Below are positions 14,582 to 23,671 of a stretch of 29,991 nt of DNA, in pieces. A program made the translations under genes and the position numbers. Origin of the DNA: JACCQS01 sp050999295 (lineage in GTDB: Bacteria; Actinomycetota; Actinomycetes; Mycobacteriales; Geodermatophilaceae); NCBI GenBank assembly GCA_050999295.1, contig JBPCPI010000032.1, positions 1 to 29,991 on the forward strand. The letters run 5' to 3'. How positions within the stretch are numbered: the stretch's first letter is position 1; each line of letters opens with the position of its first letter. Below the pieces are notes generated by a model. It was not told the DNA's origin and searched no databases. It saw nothing but the letters and a program-made list of their open reading frames with translations.

Positions 14582-15619
14582 ATGGAGCCGATCGACCTGG
14601 CGCCCGCCGATCCGCTGGGTGAGGCGCTGCACTTCCTCCGGATGAGCGGGGCCTACTACTGCCGCTCGGAATTGACCGCGCCGTGGGGTGCCACGATGCC
14701 GCCCATGCCGGGATATGTGTGGTTTCACGTGGTCACCGCCGGCGGTGCCTGGCTGGACGCCGACGATCGGTCTGCGCAGGGCCGGTCCGCCGATGACGGG
14801 GCCCGCTGGATTGCCCCAGGCGATCTGGCGCTGGTCCCTCGCGGGGAGGGACACGTACTACGTAGCGAGCCTGGTGTTCCGGTGCCGGGGATCCTGGACC
14901 TGGAGCGCGAGAAGGTCAGCGAACTGTACGAGACCCTTACCTACGGCGGCGGCGGCGCCCGCACCACCCTGCTCTGCGGGGCGATCCGCTTCGACCATCC
15001 AGCGGCGCGCAACCTGGTCGAAGTCCTGCCGGCGATCATCCACATCGAGACGTCCGACTCCCCGTACCCCGACCGGATGCACAGCACTCTCGCGCTGCTA
15101 GCCGCCGAGGCGAGGGAACTCCGACCCGGCGGTGAGGCCGTGATCACGCGCTTGGCCGACATCCTGGTGATCCAGGCCATCCGTACCTGGATCGAGACTG
15201 ATCCGGCCGCGCATACCGGTTGGCTCGGCGCGCTGTCCGACCCGCAGATCGGCCACGCGATCTCGCTGATCCATCGCGATCCGGCCAGGGAGTGGACGGT
15301 GGCCGCGCTGGCCGGGGAACTTGCGATGTCTCGCTCGACCTTCGCCGCCCGGTTCACCGAACTTGTCGGCGAGCCTGCAATGCGCTACGTCACCCGATGG
15401 CGGATGAACGTCGCCATCGAAGCGCTGCAGGACGACGGCGCCACGATCGCCGAACTCGCAGCCAAACTCGGGTACCGCTCAGATGCCGCGTTCGCCCGGG
15501 CGTTCAAGCGGGTCATCGGCCGCTCACCCGGCCTGGTCAACGGTCACCGTACGGATGCTGGCCTCGTTCGCGTTGGGCGTAGGCCCACATCGCCCACCGA
15601 AGGTAGGTTCCGCTCGTGA
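14582..15619 (+). CDS. AraC-family regulator with N-terminal cupin domain
   Basis: About 345 residues from ATG 14582 (MEPIDLAPADPLGEALHFLR). An N-terminal cupin_6-type sensor domain (about 1-180) contains GYVWFHVVTAGGAWLDADD and APGDLALVPRGEGHVL. The C-terminal AraC HTH region (about 220-325) contains EWTVAALAGELAMSRSTFAARF and DGATIAELAAKLGYRSDAAFARAFKR. Homologues usually control adjacent, divergent oxidoreductase genes, here the NmrA-like and DUF1772 pair. An in-frame GTG at 14462 would add 40 residues without recognisable homology and would nearly abut the divergent gene start, so the internal ATG is preferred, with moderate certainty. Confidence 0.88.
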   Translation: MEPIDLAPADPLGEALHFLRMSGAYYCRSELTAPWGATMPPMPGYVWFHVVTAGGAWLDADDRSAQGRSADDGARWIAPGDLALVPRGEGHVLRSEPGVPVPGILDLEREKVSELYETLTYGGGGARTTLLCGAIRFDHPAARNLVEVLPAIIHIETSDSPYPDRMHSTLALLAAEARELRPGGEAVITRLADILVIQAIRTWIETDPAAHTGWLGALSDPQIGHAISLIHRDPAREWTVAALAGELAMSRSTFAARFTELVGEPAMRYVTRWRMNVAIEALQDDGATIAELAAKLGYRSDAAFARAFKRVIGRSPGLVNGHRTDAGLVRVGRRPTSPTEGRFRS

Positions 15620-15699
15620 TGACGAGCGGCGGCGGTACGGTCCGGCCCCGGATTCAGCCGTCCGCCGACGCCCCCGACAGCTGCTCCGTCGTCAGCACG

Positions 15700-15770
15700 G
15701 TTGATCATCGAAATTCGAAGGGTTTATCGGCCGCTGATGCCGGAAAACCCACCGGATTCCGATGATCAAC
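15700..15770. repeat. GTTGATCATCG palindromic element, copy 1
   Basis: A 71-base imperfect hairpin. The outer arms begin GTTGATCATCG and end CGATGATCAAC. An inner stem pairs GGGTTTATCGG with CCGGAAAACCC. It lies between the convergent AraC and discoidin genes, so it may serve as a bidirectional terminator. The same architecture recurs at 23672-23747. Confidence 0.8.
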
Positions 15771-15849
15771 TTTGACCCGGCCGCCGGAAGTGATCACGTA
15801 TCGCTCGTCGCCCGCACAGGGAGCGCCCCGGCTCGTCGAGCGGTCCTCC

Positions 15850-17520
15850 CTACCTGCGCAGCACCCAGGCCTGTCCGGGTGCGAGTGTGACCGAGGTGCG
15901 GCTCACGCCATCGAGGTCGACGTAAGTGGCGCCGAGGCTCACGGTCTGCGTCCCACCGGCGGCAGGCTCGTTCACAAGAACGACACCGCCGGAGAAGTCC
16001 CGGCGATAGACCCCGTTGCCCATGACGTATCGAGGGCCGATCGGCTCCCCGAGACTGGTCGTGTAGGCCCCCCAGAAGTCGTCTGGCCGCGACCTGTAGT
16101 CGGCTGAGTACGTGTCATTCCCGGTGGATATCAGGAAATAGGTCGCCATCTCGAACTCCGCTTCCAGCCGCGTGTCCGCGTAATAGTTGTCGAGGATCAC
16201 GTCGGCGCCCAACGTCTGCAGTGTGTCGATGTGGGCTAGCAGAGCCTCCCAGGACTGTCCGAGGCGAACGTCATCCGTGCCCCGCTCCAAGTACCATTGC
16301 GTAGCGGCGCGTACGCCACGCAGCACATCGGGATTGGTCAAGCTGCTTTCCGACCGCCACCACACCGAGTTGATCACGATCTCCTTGGTGGGGAACGCGG
16401 CCTGAACCTGCTCGATGAAATCGGCCATGTACCGTCGCCAGTCGTCGATGGTCATGGCCGCACCCGTGCGGGGATCGATAGGTGCGAGCCCGTTTCCCCA
16501 CCGATCCGAGACGTTCATGTGCCAGTTGGCGTCATCGATGAAGATGCCCCGGTATCCGAACTCCATCCACCTCCGAGCCTCGTTGATGTAGTTGTCGCGG
16601 AACGCCTGGCTGCCGATGTCGGCTGCGAACAGCGGACACGTTCCGCCACCGCAACCCCAGTTGACGTAGGTGTTCTGTCCGGCGCTGTCCTTGAGGACCC
16701 ACTGCGGAGCTTGCGGATTACCGGCGCCGTCCTTGTAGATCGCCTGCACGTCTTGATAACCCAGGCCGCCGGTGTAGCCAGCCGCCATGCAGGGGTCGGA
16801 GTACGGCGGATAGAAGAGCATCTGCTGATACCGCCCCTGGAAGAAGGTCCGGCAGTCTCCGCTCACCGGCTGCACCCACTGGTCCCAAGGCGTAGCCGCG
16901 TTGTGGAAGAAGTTCGACTGGCCAACACCGGAGGGCGGAGACGGGGACGGGGGCGGGGACGGCCTCCCGTACACCCGCACTTCCCAGAACGAGTAACCCC
17001 ATTGCGTGCCTTTTGCCGTCATCATCACGCGGACGTAGCGCGCCGCACCCTCAGGGAACGAGTGCGACCTGGTCGACGCCGCGGTCGCCTCCCGCACTGT
17101 CACCGGAGTCGTCCACGTGAGGCCATCGGCGGAGATCTCAACGTCGTAGTCCTTCGCGTACGCCGCCTCCCAAAAGATCACGACTCTGCCGACCGTGTTC
17201 ACGGACCCGAGATCGACCATCCACCACTGCTGCGGGGACGCCGTTGCCCCAAACTCGGAACTCCACCGGGTGACGCGCCTGCCATCCACGGCCCGGCGCG
17301 CCCCTAACTGCGGGCTTTCCGAGGAGCTCGCGCTGGCAACATCGCCCAGGGCCAGATTGCCGGCTGGAGCCTGGCCATTCTCCGTGTCTCTATCGGGCAG
17401 ACCCCACGACTGCCGGATCGGCAACATCAGCGTGGCCAGGACGGCCGTCAAGACGACGATGCTCCAGGCCCGCCCCGGGTTTCGGCCCGTTCGACCCGCG
17501 ACATGACGGTGACCGGTCAT
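15850..17520 (-). CDS. Secreted discoidin-domain protein with putative glycoside hydrolase domain
   Basis: 556 residues. The basic N-terminus and a hydrophobic stretch (19-35) form a signal peptide or anchor. Residues about 54-185 are an F5/8 type C (CBM32-like) carbohydrate-binding domain (RRAVDGRRVTRWSSEF, WWMVDLGS, YVRVMM, FWEVRVYG). A Pro/Ser linker (187-198) leads to a C-terminal domain resembling the uncharacterised GHL15-type TIM-barrel glycosidases. It includes YRGIFIDDANWHMN with candidate catalytic D329/D330 and GADVILDNYYAD later. It ends in a small beta domain closing TLAPGQAWVLRR. It probably acts on extracellular polysaccharide. The substrate is unknown. The gene stands alone, downstream of gyrA on the same strand. 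Confidence 0.8.
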   Translation of the reverse strand: MTGHRHVAGRTGRNPGRAWSIVVLTAVLATLMLPIRQSWGLPDRDTENGQAPAGNLALGDVASASSSESPQLGARRAVDGRRVTRWSSEFGATASPQQWWMVDLGSVNTVGRVVIFWEAAYAKDYDVEISADGLTWTTPVTVREATAASTRSHSFPEGAARYVRVMMTAKGTQWGYSFWEVRVYGRPSPPPSPSPPSGVGQSNFFHNAATPWDQWVQPVSGDCRTFFQGRYQQMLFYPPYSDPCMAAGYTGGLGYQDVQAIYKDGAGNPQAPQWVLKDSAGQNTYVNWGCGGGTCPLFAADIGSQAFRDNYINEARRWMEFGYRGIFIDDANWHMNVSDRWGNGLAPIDPRTGAAMTIDDWRRYMADFIEQVQAAFPTKEIVINSVWWRSESSLTNPDVLRGVRAATQWYLERGTDDVRLGQSWEALLAHIDTLQTLGADVILDNYYADTRLEAEFEMATYFLISTGNDTYSADYRSRPDDFWGAYTTSLGEPIGPRYVMGNGVYRRDFSGGVVLVNEPAAGGTQTVSLGATYVDLDGVSRTSVTLAPGQAWVLRR

Positions 17521-17597
17521 GGCCGCGCACGATACGGGTCAGCTCGGGGTGGTTTCTACTGGGCCAACCCGATTCTTCGCGCGTATCCTCCCGCGTC

Positions 17598-17609
17598 GAT
17601 GATCAACTC
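17598..17609. repeat. Half-site of the GTTGATCATC element at the gyrA stop
   Basis: GATGATCAACTC matches the right arm of the palindromic element at 23736-23747. On the minus strand it reads GAGTTGATCATC and contains the gyrA TGA stop. No second arm is found downstream. Confidence 0.55.
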
Positions 17610-20600
17610 GCGGTGGGCTCGGTGACCTCGTCCTCGGTGACCCTGGCGATCGCCACGATCGTCACGTCCTCCCCGAGGTTCATCAGCTTGACACCCATAG
17701 TGGCCCGGTCCTTGTTGTGCCGGACGCCCTTGACCGGGGTACGGATGACGCCGCCGCCGGAGGTGATCGCGTACAACTCGTCCTCGAGGTGTACGGCCAG
17801 GGCGCCGACCAGGATCCCCTTGCGGGACTTGGGATCCGCGGTCAACACGCCTCTACCGCCACGGCCCTGCCGCGGATAGTGCTCGATGCCGGTCCGCTTG
17901 GCGTACCCGTGCTCCGTGGCGACCAGCACATCGACACCCTCGCGGACGACCTCCATCGAGAGCAGCTCGTCGGCCTCGGTGAAGCGCATCCCGATCACCC
18001 CGGAGGTGGCCCGGCCCATCGGGCGCAGCGTCTCGTCGTCGGCCTTGAACCGGATCGACTGCGCCTTGCGGCTGACCAGGAGCAGGTCGTCGTCCGGCCC
18101 GATCAGCGCGGCTCCCACGACCTCGTCGCCCTCGCGCAGGTTGATCGCGATCACCCCGCCCGTCCGGTTGGTGTCGAACGCGCTCAGTTCGGTCTTCTTG
18201 ACCAGGCCGGCGCGGGTGGACAGCACGAGGTACGGCGCGACCGAGTAGTCCCTGATCTGGATGACCTGGGCGATCTGCTCGTCGGGCTGGAACGCCAGGA
18301 TGTTGGCCACGTGTTGGCCGCGGGCGTTGCGGTTGGCCTCCGGCAGCTCGTAGGCCTTGCACCGGTAGATCCGGCCCTTGTTGGTGAAGAACAGGATCCA
18401 GTTGTGCGTGGACCCGACGAAGAAGTGCGCGACGATGTCATCGGTCTTCAGCCCGGCCCCCATCACGCCCTTACCGCCGCGGCGTTGCGACCGGTAGAGG
18501 TCGGACTTGGTCCGCTTGGCGTACCCCGTCCGGGTGATCGTGATGACCACCTCTTCCTCGGCGATGAGGTCCTCCATCGAGGCGTCACCGTCGTAGGAGA
18601 TGAACTTCGTCCGCCGCTCGTCGCCGTGCTTCTCGGCGATCTCGGCGAGCTCGTCCTTGACGATCTCCCGCTGGCGCGTCGGGTTGTCGAGGATTCCCTG
18701 GAGTTCGGCGATCTCGATCTCGATCTCGGCCAGCTCGTCGAAGACCCGCTGCCGCTCGAGGGCGGCGAGCCGACGCAACTGCAGGTTCAAGATCGCGGTG
18801 GCCTGGACCTCGTCGATGTCCAGCAGTTCCATCAGGCCGGACAGGGAAGCCTCGGCCGATGCGCTGGCCCGGATGAGCGCGATGACCGCATCGAGCTGAT
18901 CCAACGCCTTCGCGTAACCGCGCAGGATGTGCGCCCGCTCCTCGGCTTTGCGCAACAGGTACCGGGTGCGGCGGACGATGACGTCGAGCTGGTGGACCAC
19001 GTAGTGGCTGACGAACTCGTCCAGACGCAACGTGCGCGGCACCCCGTCGACGATGGCCAGCATGTTGGCGCCGAACGTCGTCTGCAGGGAGGTGTGCTTG
19101 AACAGGTTGTTCAACACGACCTTGGCTACTGCATCGCGCTTGAGCGTGACCACCAGCCGTTGCCCCACCCGGTCGGATGACTCGTCGGCGATGTCACTGA
19201 TCCCGGACAGCCGGCCGTCCCGTACGCCGTCGGCGATCGACTCGGCGAGGTTGTCCGGGTTGACCTGATAGGGAAGTTCGGTGACCACCAGGATCGCCCG
19301 GCCCTTGGCGTCCTCATCCACCGTCACCACGGCGCGCATCCGGATCGAGCCACGACCGGTGCGGTAGGCGGACTCGATCCCGTCCCGGCCGACGATCAGC
19401 CCGCGGGTGGGGAAGTCCGGGCCCTTGATCCGCTCCAGCAGCGCCTCGAGCAACTGCTCCGCGGATGCCTCTGGGTGATCGAGGGACCAGATAACACCCT
19501 CGGCCACTTCGCGCAGGTTATGCGGTGGGATCCTGGTCGCCATCCCGACCGCGATGCCCTCCGATCCGTTGACCAGCAGGTTCGGGATCCGGGCCGGCAG
19601 GATCGCCGGCTCGTTGGAGCTGCCGTCGTAGTTCGGGACAAAATCCACGGTTTCCTCGCGGATGTCCCGCAACATCTCCATCGCGAGCGGCGTAAGTCGG
19701 CACTCGGTGTTGTGACTGACGAAGCCGTTCGTGACGAAGGAGTGGTCGTCGCTGTCGACTCGTAGGGAATAGACCGGTTGGACTCCGGCACTACTCACGG
19801 CGGCGACCTCGGCATAGTAGAACCGCCCGTCCATCAGCGGCGCGACGACATCCAGCACGTCGGCGTTGGTGATGTTGCGACGCAAGACGTCGCGGTCGCG
19901 CTCCCACCGCTCGACGCGGTCCACGTTGTGCCGACGCAGCCAGTCCCGCTCGGTCCATCGGGTGGCCCCGTGCTTGCGGACGAAGTCGGCGACGTACGGA
20001 ACGTGGTCGTGGCTCATCGCAACGCTGGTGGCCGGGATCTGTGCCAACTCCGCTAGGAGCTTGATCTGCTTGCGTCCTGCGAAGCCAATTGTCCGAGCGA
20101 ACTGCCGGGCGTCACGGCGGTTGGTCACCACGACTTTGATCTCACCCTTGGCGTAACGGCACAGCCGCGAGACGACGCCGAACTCCAGCAGGAGTTGCTG
20201 TACCTCGGCAGCCAGCTGCTTGCTGCGGGTCGAATACGAGATCTGGATCGTCCCGCGCGGCAGCAACGAGGACGATCCATCGCCTTCGAACAGCGCCTGG
20301 AGGAACCTCTGCTTGCCGGCCGGGACCGTTTGCCAGACGAACTCCGGCACGCGCTTGGCGGCGCTGCGCTGACCGACCATGGTGCCGAGCGGGCTGTTGC
20401 GCAGCCTTTCGATCCGGTGGACGTCTAATTCCCACAGCGTGCTGCCCGAGGCGATGGTCCGGGAACTGACGTAGCGGGGGCCGCCCACGACGAGGTCATA
20501 GGCGGCGATGACATCGTCGAAGAACTCCCGGTCAACGTTGTTGAAGCCCGCCCGACCTTCGCTGATCCAGCCTTCGCTGACGAACGCGCCAGCCAGGAAG

Positions 20601-21349
20601 GCGGCGGCGAGGGATCGGAGTGAATCGTCGCCGTACTCCGCTGCGGGCTGCCGGGACATGACGACCCGGTCGCCAGGCTCGATCTCCGCCAGCAGTTTCC
20701 ACAACAGCGTCGGTACGCCGAGCACCGAAACCAGGCAGAGCACCGGGTGATTCCTGGTCCCGGTGAGTTCGTACCCCTCGCGCGTTTCCAGCCGCAGAGT
20801 CTCGTGGTCTCCGGAGTGAAAGAGTTTGCTCGCCACCACGGCGTTGCCGTTGCGGTCGGCCAGCTTCACGTCGATGTCTTGGTCGCTGTTGGCCGGAGCG
20901 CCGGGACTGATCTCGTCGATCCGGAGCGAGCTGCCGTCGGCAAGCCGCACCCTCGTCGAGGGCGCGAGACAGTACCTCATGGCGGCAGCTGGATCGTTGC
21001 CGGCGGAGCCGAAGTTGCCCTGGCCGTCGATCATCGGCGCTCGCAGCGACCAGGGCTGGGCCATCCGTACCAACGAGTCGTAGATCGCCGTGTCGCCGTG
21101 CGGGTGATAGGTACCCATCACGTCGCCGACGACCCGGGCGCACTTGACGTGCGAGCGGTCAGGCCGGAAGCCGCTGTCGAACATGCCGTACAGGATCTTG
21201 CGGTGTACCGGCTTCAAGCCGTCGCGTACGTCAGGCAGGGCGCGGCCGACGATGACTGACATGGCGTAGTCGATGTAGCTGCGCTGCATCTCGGCCTGGA
21301 TGTCGACCGGCTCGATGCGGTCGCGTTCCGGCGGCAGAGTTTCGGTCAC
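17603..21349 (-). CDS. gyrA: DNA gyrase subunit A with an in-frame intein
   Basis: 1,248 codons that yield an 827-residue GyrA after removal of a 421-residue intein. Extein landmarks: the N-terminal DIQAEMQRSYIDYAMSVIV, the quinolone-pocket segment HPHGDTAIYDSLVRMAQ (82-98), the catalytic Tyr126 in AAAMRY, and the GyrA box QRRGGKG in the C-terminal DNA-wrapping domain. Gyrase introduces negative supercoils together with GyrB. The GTG start at 21349 has AGGAGA about 10 bases upstream and follows gyrB by 48 bases, so the two form one operon. The quinolone-pocket residue equivalent to E. coli Ser83 is Thr87. The stop codon sits in a GTTGATCATC repeat half-site. DUF3566, usually next downstream, lies more than 7 kb away. 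Confidence 0.98.
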   Translation of the reverse strand: MTETLPPERDRIEPVDIQAEMQRSYIDYAMSVIVGRALPDVRDGLKPVHRKILYGMFDSGFRPDRSHVKCARVVGDVMGTYHPHGDTAIYDSLVRMAQPWSLRAPMIDGQGNFGSAGNDPAAAMRYCLAPSTRVRLADGSSLRIDEISPGAPANSDQDIDVKLADRNGNAVVASKLFHSGDHETLRLETREGYELTGTRNHPVLCLVSVLGVPTLLWKLLAEIEPGDRVVMSRQPAAEYGDDSLRSLAAAFLAGAFVSEGWISEGRAGFNNVDREFFDDVIAAYDLVVGGPRYVSSRTIASGSTLWELDVHRIERLRNSPLGTMVGQRSAAKRVPEFVWQTVPAGKQRFLQALFEGDGSSSLLPRGTIQISYSTRSKQLAAEVQQLLLEFGVVSRLCRYAKGEIKVVVTNRRDARQFARTIGFAGRKQIKLLAELAQIPATSVAMSHDHVPYVADFVRKHGATRWTERDWLRRHNVDRVERWERDRDVLRRNITNADVLDVVAPLMDGRFYYAEVAAVSSAGVQPVYSLRVDSDDHSFVTNGFVSHNTECRLTPLAMEMLRDIREETVDFVPNYDGSSNEPAILPARIPNLLVNGSEGIAVGMATRIPPHNLREVAEGVIWSLDHPEASAEQLLEALLERIKGPDFPTRGLIVGRDGIESAYRTGRGSIRMRAVVTVDEDAKGRAILVVTELPYQVNPDNLAESIADGVRDGRLSGISDIADESSDRVGQRLVVTLKRDAVAKVVLNNLFKHTSLQTTFGANMLAIVDGVPRTLRLDEFVSHYVVHQLDVIVRRTRYLLRKAEERAHILRGYAKALDQLDAVIALIRASASAEASLSGLMELLDIDEVQATAILNLQLRRLAALERQRVFDELAEIEIEIAELQGILDNPTRQREIVKDELAEIAEKHGDERRTKFISYDGDASMEDLIAEEEVVITITRTGYAKRTKSDLYRSQRRGGKGVMGAGLKTDDIVAHFFVGSTHNWILFFTNKGRIYRCKAYELPEANRNARGQHVANILAFQPDEQIAQVIQIRDYSVAPYLVLSTRAGLVKKTELSAFDTNRTGGVIAINLREGDEVVGAALIGPDDDLLLVSRKAQSIRFKADDETLRPMGRATSGVIGMRFTEADELLSMEVVREGVDVLVATEHGYAKRTGIEHYPRQGRGGRGVLTADPKSRKGILVGALAVHLEDELYAITSGGGVIRTPVKGVRHNKDRATMGVKLMNLGEDVTIVAIARVTEDEVTEPTAS
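19709..20971 (-). other. GyrA intein with LAGLIDADG homing endonuclease
   Basis: 421 residues from C1 (codon 127, right after catalytic Tyr126) to N421, followed by extein Thr548. Splicing motifs: C1 nucleophile, block B GTRNHPVLCL (71-80; T72, H75), block F FYYAEVAAV to VYSLRVDSDDHSF (H410), and block G FVSHN (H420, N421), with Thr as the +1 nucleophile. A two-motif DOD endonuclease lies between: FLAGAFVSEGW (125-135, acidic E133) and FLQALFEGDGS (223-233, acidic D231). Both acidic residues are kept, so the endonuclease may be active. The site is the same Y/T junction used by mycobacterial GyrA inteins. Full length (about 420) contrasts with the mini-intein of M. xenopi. Confidence 0.96.
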
Positions 21350-21397
21350 TGAGGTTCTTCTCCTGGGTTCGTTCGGGCAAACCTTGCGCTACGGGAA

Positions 21398-23416
21398 TCA
21401 GATGTCGAGGAAGCGGACGTCGCGGGCGTTGCGGTTGATGAACCCCCGGCGTGCTTCGACGTCCTCGCCCATCAGGGTGGAGAACAGCGCGTCGGCCTGG
21501 GCCGCATCGTCGAGGGTGACCTGCAGCAGCAGCCGGGTCTCGGGATCCATGGTCGTCTCCCACAGTTCTTTGGCATTCATCTCGCCCAGGCCCTTGTACC
21601 GCTGGATCGCGTCCTCCTTCGGCAACCGGCGACCCTCCGCCGCACGGGCCGCGATCAGGGCGTCCTTCTCCCGCTCGGTGTAGACGTAGTCATCGCCCAG
21701 CTTCCCGCCCCATTTGATCTTGTACAGCGGGGGTTGGGCGAGGTAGACGTGTCCGGCCTCGATCAGCGGGCGCATGAACCGGAACAGCAGGGTCAGCAGC
21801 AACGTCACGATGTGCTGGCCGTCGACGTCGGCATCGGCCATCAGCACGACCTTGTGGTAGCGGAGCTTGGACACGTCGAAGTCGTCATGGATACCGGTGC
21901 CCAGCGCGGTGATCATCGACTGGACCTCGTTGTTCTTCAACGCCCGGTCCAGGCGCACCTTCTCGACGTTGATGATCTTGCCTCGGATCGGCAGGATGGC
22001 CTGGAACATCGAGTCGCGTCCGGACTTGGCCGAGCCGCCCGCACTGTCGCCCTCGACCACGTAGATCTCGGAGGCGGCCGGGTCGGTCGAGCGGCAGTCA
22101 GCCAGCTTGCCGGGCATCCCGAAGTCGCTCATTGCGCTCTTGCGGGCCAGCTTGCGGGCCTGCTGTGCGGCGCGGCGGGCGCGGGCGGCCGAGGATGCCT
22201 TGAGGACGATCAGCTTGGCCTCGCCGGGGTTGCGCTCGAGCCAGTCGCCCAACCAGTCGTTGCAGATCTTCTGGACGAAGCCCTTGACCTCGGTGTTGCC
22301 GAGCTTGGTCTTGGTCTGCCCCTCGAACTGCGGGTTCTTCAGCTTGACCGACACGATCGCGGCCAGTCCCTCGCGTACGTCGTCCCCGGTGAGCCGCTCG
22401 TCCTTGTCCTTGAGCAGTTTCTTGTCGACGGCGTACTTGTTGACCACGGTCGTGACCGCCGCCCGGAAGCCCTCCTCGTGGGTACCGCCCTCGTGGGTGT
22501 TGATCGTGTTGGCGAAGGTGTACACGCTCTCGCCGTACGACTCGTTCCACTGCATGGCGACCTCGGCGGCCATCCCCGGCACCTCGCCGGAGAAACCGAT
22601 CACCGACTTGTGGCTGGCGCCCTTGCTGGAGTTCAGGTGCCGGACGAAGTCCTCGATCCCGCCCTTGTAGTGATAGGTCACCTCGACCGGAGCCTCGTTC
22701 TCCGCCCGCTCGTCGCGGACGACGATGGTCAGGCCGCGGTTGAGGAAGGCCATCTCCTGCAGGCGGCTCTTGATCGTCTCGAAGGAGTAGGTGGTCTCCT
22801 CGAAGATCGTCGGATCGGCCCAGAAGGTGACCTTCGTCCCGTGCTCTGTGGTCGGCTCGCCCTTCTTGAGCCGGGCTGCGGGCGCGGTGTTGACGTAGGG
22901 CTGGGACCAGAGGAATCCGTCCCGCTTGATCTCCACCTCGAGCCGGGACGACAAGGCGTTGACCACGGATATCCCGACACCGTGCAGGCCACCGGAGACC
23001 GCGTAGGACTCGCCGTCGAATTTCCCGCCCGCGTGCAGGGTGGTGAGTACGAGTTCGACCGCGGGTCGCTTCTCCACCGGGTGCATGTCGACCGGGATGC
23101 CGCGGCCGTTGTCGACGACCCGGATCCCGCCGTCTGCCAGCAGGGTGACCACGACCCGGTCGCAGTAGCCGGCCAGCGCCTCGTCCACCGCGTTGTCGAC
23201 GACCTCCCACACCAGGTGGTGCAGGCCGCGCTCGCCGGTCGAGCCGATGTACATGCTCGGCCGCTTGCGGACGGCCTCGAGCCCTTCCAGGACCGTGATC
23301 GAACTGGCGGAGTAGCCCTTGAGCTTTGCCGCCTTGACCACCGGGGGTTGCCCGGCGCGACCGGGAAAGCGAGGAGCGCCGGGGGGCAGGCTGGAATCCT
23401 CGGGATTTGCGACCAC
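21398..23416 (-). CDS. gyrB: DNA gyrase subunit B
   Basis: 672 residues, the usual length for actinobacterial GyrB. The GHKL ATPase motifs are EVVDNAVDEA (71-80), VDNGRGIPVD (101-110) and GGLHGVGISVVNAL. The TOPRIM motifs are EGDSAGGSAKSGRD and DADVDGQHI. The PIRGKIINVEK segment and the C-terminal RYKGLGEMN are present. It supplies ATP hydrolysis for supercoiling by GyrA. The GTG start (23416) has GAGGAG about 10 bases upstream. No recF-like gene precedes it. Instead galK lies upstream, beyond a 324-base space containing its promoter. Confidence 0.98.
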   Translation of the reverse strand: MVANPEDSSLPPGAPRFPGRAGQPPVVKAAKLKGYSASSITVLEGLEAVRKRPSMYIGSTGERGLHHLVWEVVDNAVDEALAGYCDRVVVTLLADGGIRVVDNGRGIPVDMHPVEKRPAVELVLTTLHAGGKFDGESYAVSGGLHGVGISVVNALSSRLEVEIKRDGFLWSQPYVNTAPAARLKKGEPTTEHGTKVTFWADPTIFEETTYSFETIKSRLQEMAFLNRGLTIVVRDERAENEAPVEVTYHYKGGIEDFVRHLNSSKGASHKSVIGFSGEVPGMAAEVAMQWNESYGESVYTFANTINTHEGGTHEEGFRAAVTTVVNKYAVDKKLLKDKDERLTGDDVREGLAAIVSVKLKNPQFEGQTKTKLGNTEVKGFVQKICNDWLGDWLERNPGEAKLIVLKASSAARARRAAQQARKLARKSAMSDFGMPGKLADCRSTDPAASEIYVVEGDSAGGSAKSGRDSMFQAILPIRGKIINVEKVRLDRALKNNEVQSMITALGTGIHDDFDVSKLRYHKVVLMADADVDGQHIVTLLLTLLFRFMRPLIEAGHVYLAQPPLYKIKWGGKLGDDYVYTEREKDALIAARAAEGRRLPKEDAIQRYKGLGEMNAKELWETTMDPETRLLLQVTLDDAAQADALFSTLMGEDVEARRGFINRNARDVRFLDI

Positions 23417-23671
23417 GCGTGGGCACTCCTCATGTCGGTGTCAGGTGCGAAACTGAAGGTCCGCGCACCGACCCCGGAATGTCTCCGTCCTGCCATCGCG
23501 AAACGCCGAGATCGACGCTGGTGACACGCTCGCGGTAGGTGCCTTCCGAGTTTACCCGGTTGCGCCGACAGAACCCGGCCGTTATCCACCCTGACACGCC
23601 CGTGAACCGTCGAACTCCGGGTTCTTGACCACCCATACCGGAATGGGGCCAGCGATCGTCGTACGGCGTCG
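23417..23671 (-). promoter_or_regulatory. gyrB upstream region with candidate promoter
   Basis: Non-coding stretch between galK and gyrB. A candidate -10 (TAAACT, 23549-23554, minus strand) lies about 130 bases upstream of the gyrB start. No good -35 is seen. A single DnaA-box-like TTATCCACC (23582-23590) is present. No convincing gene is found here. Confidence 0.4.

Noticed and set aside
17717..19180. 487-codon open frame on the plus strand opposite gyrA
   Set aside because: Antisense shadow of a high-GC essential gene; low-complexity Asp/Gly/Val composition and no ribosome site or homology.
21734..23524. 596-codon open frame on the plus strand opposite gyrB
   Set aside because: Antisense shadow; gyrB is intact on the other strand and the product has no recognisable domain.
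23582..23590. DnaA-box-like TTATCCACC upstream of gyrB, possible origin
   Set aside because: Only one box is visible, with no AT-rich unwinding stretch and no dnaA or dnaN nearby.
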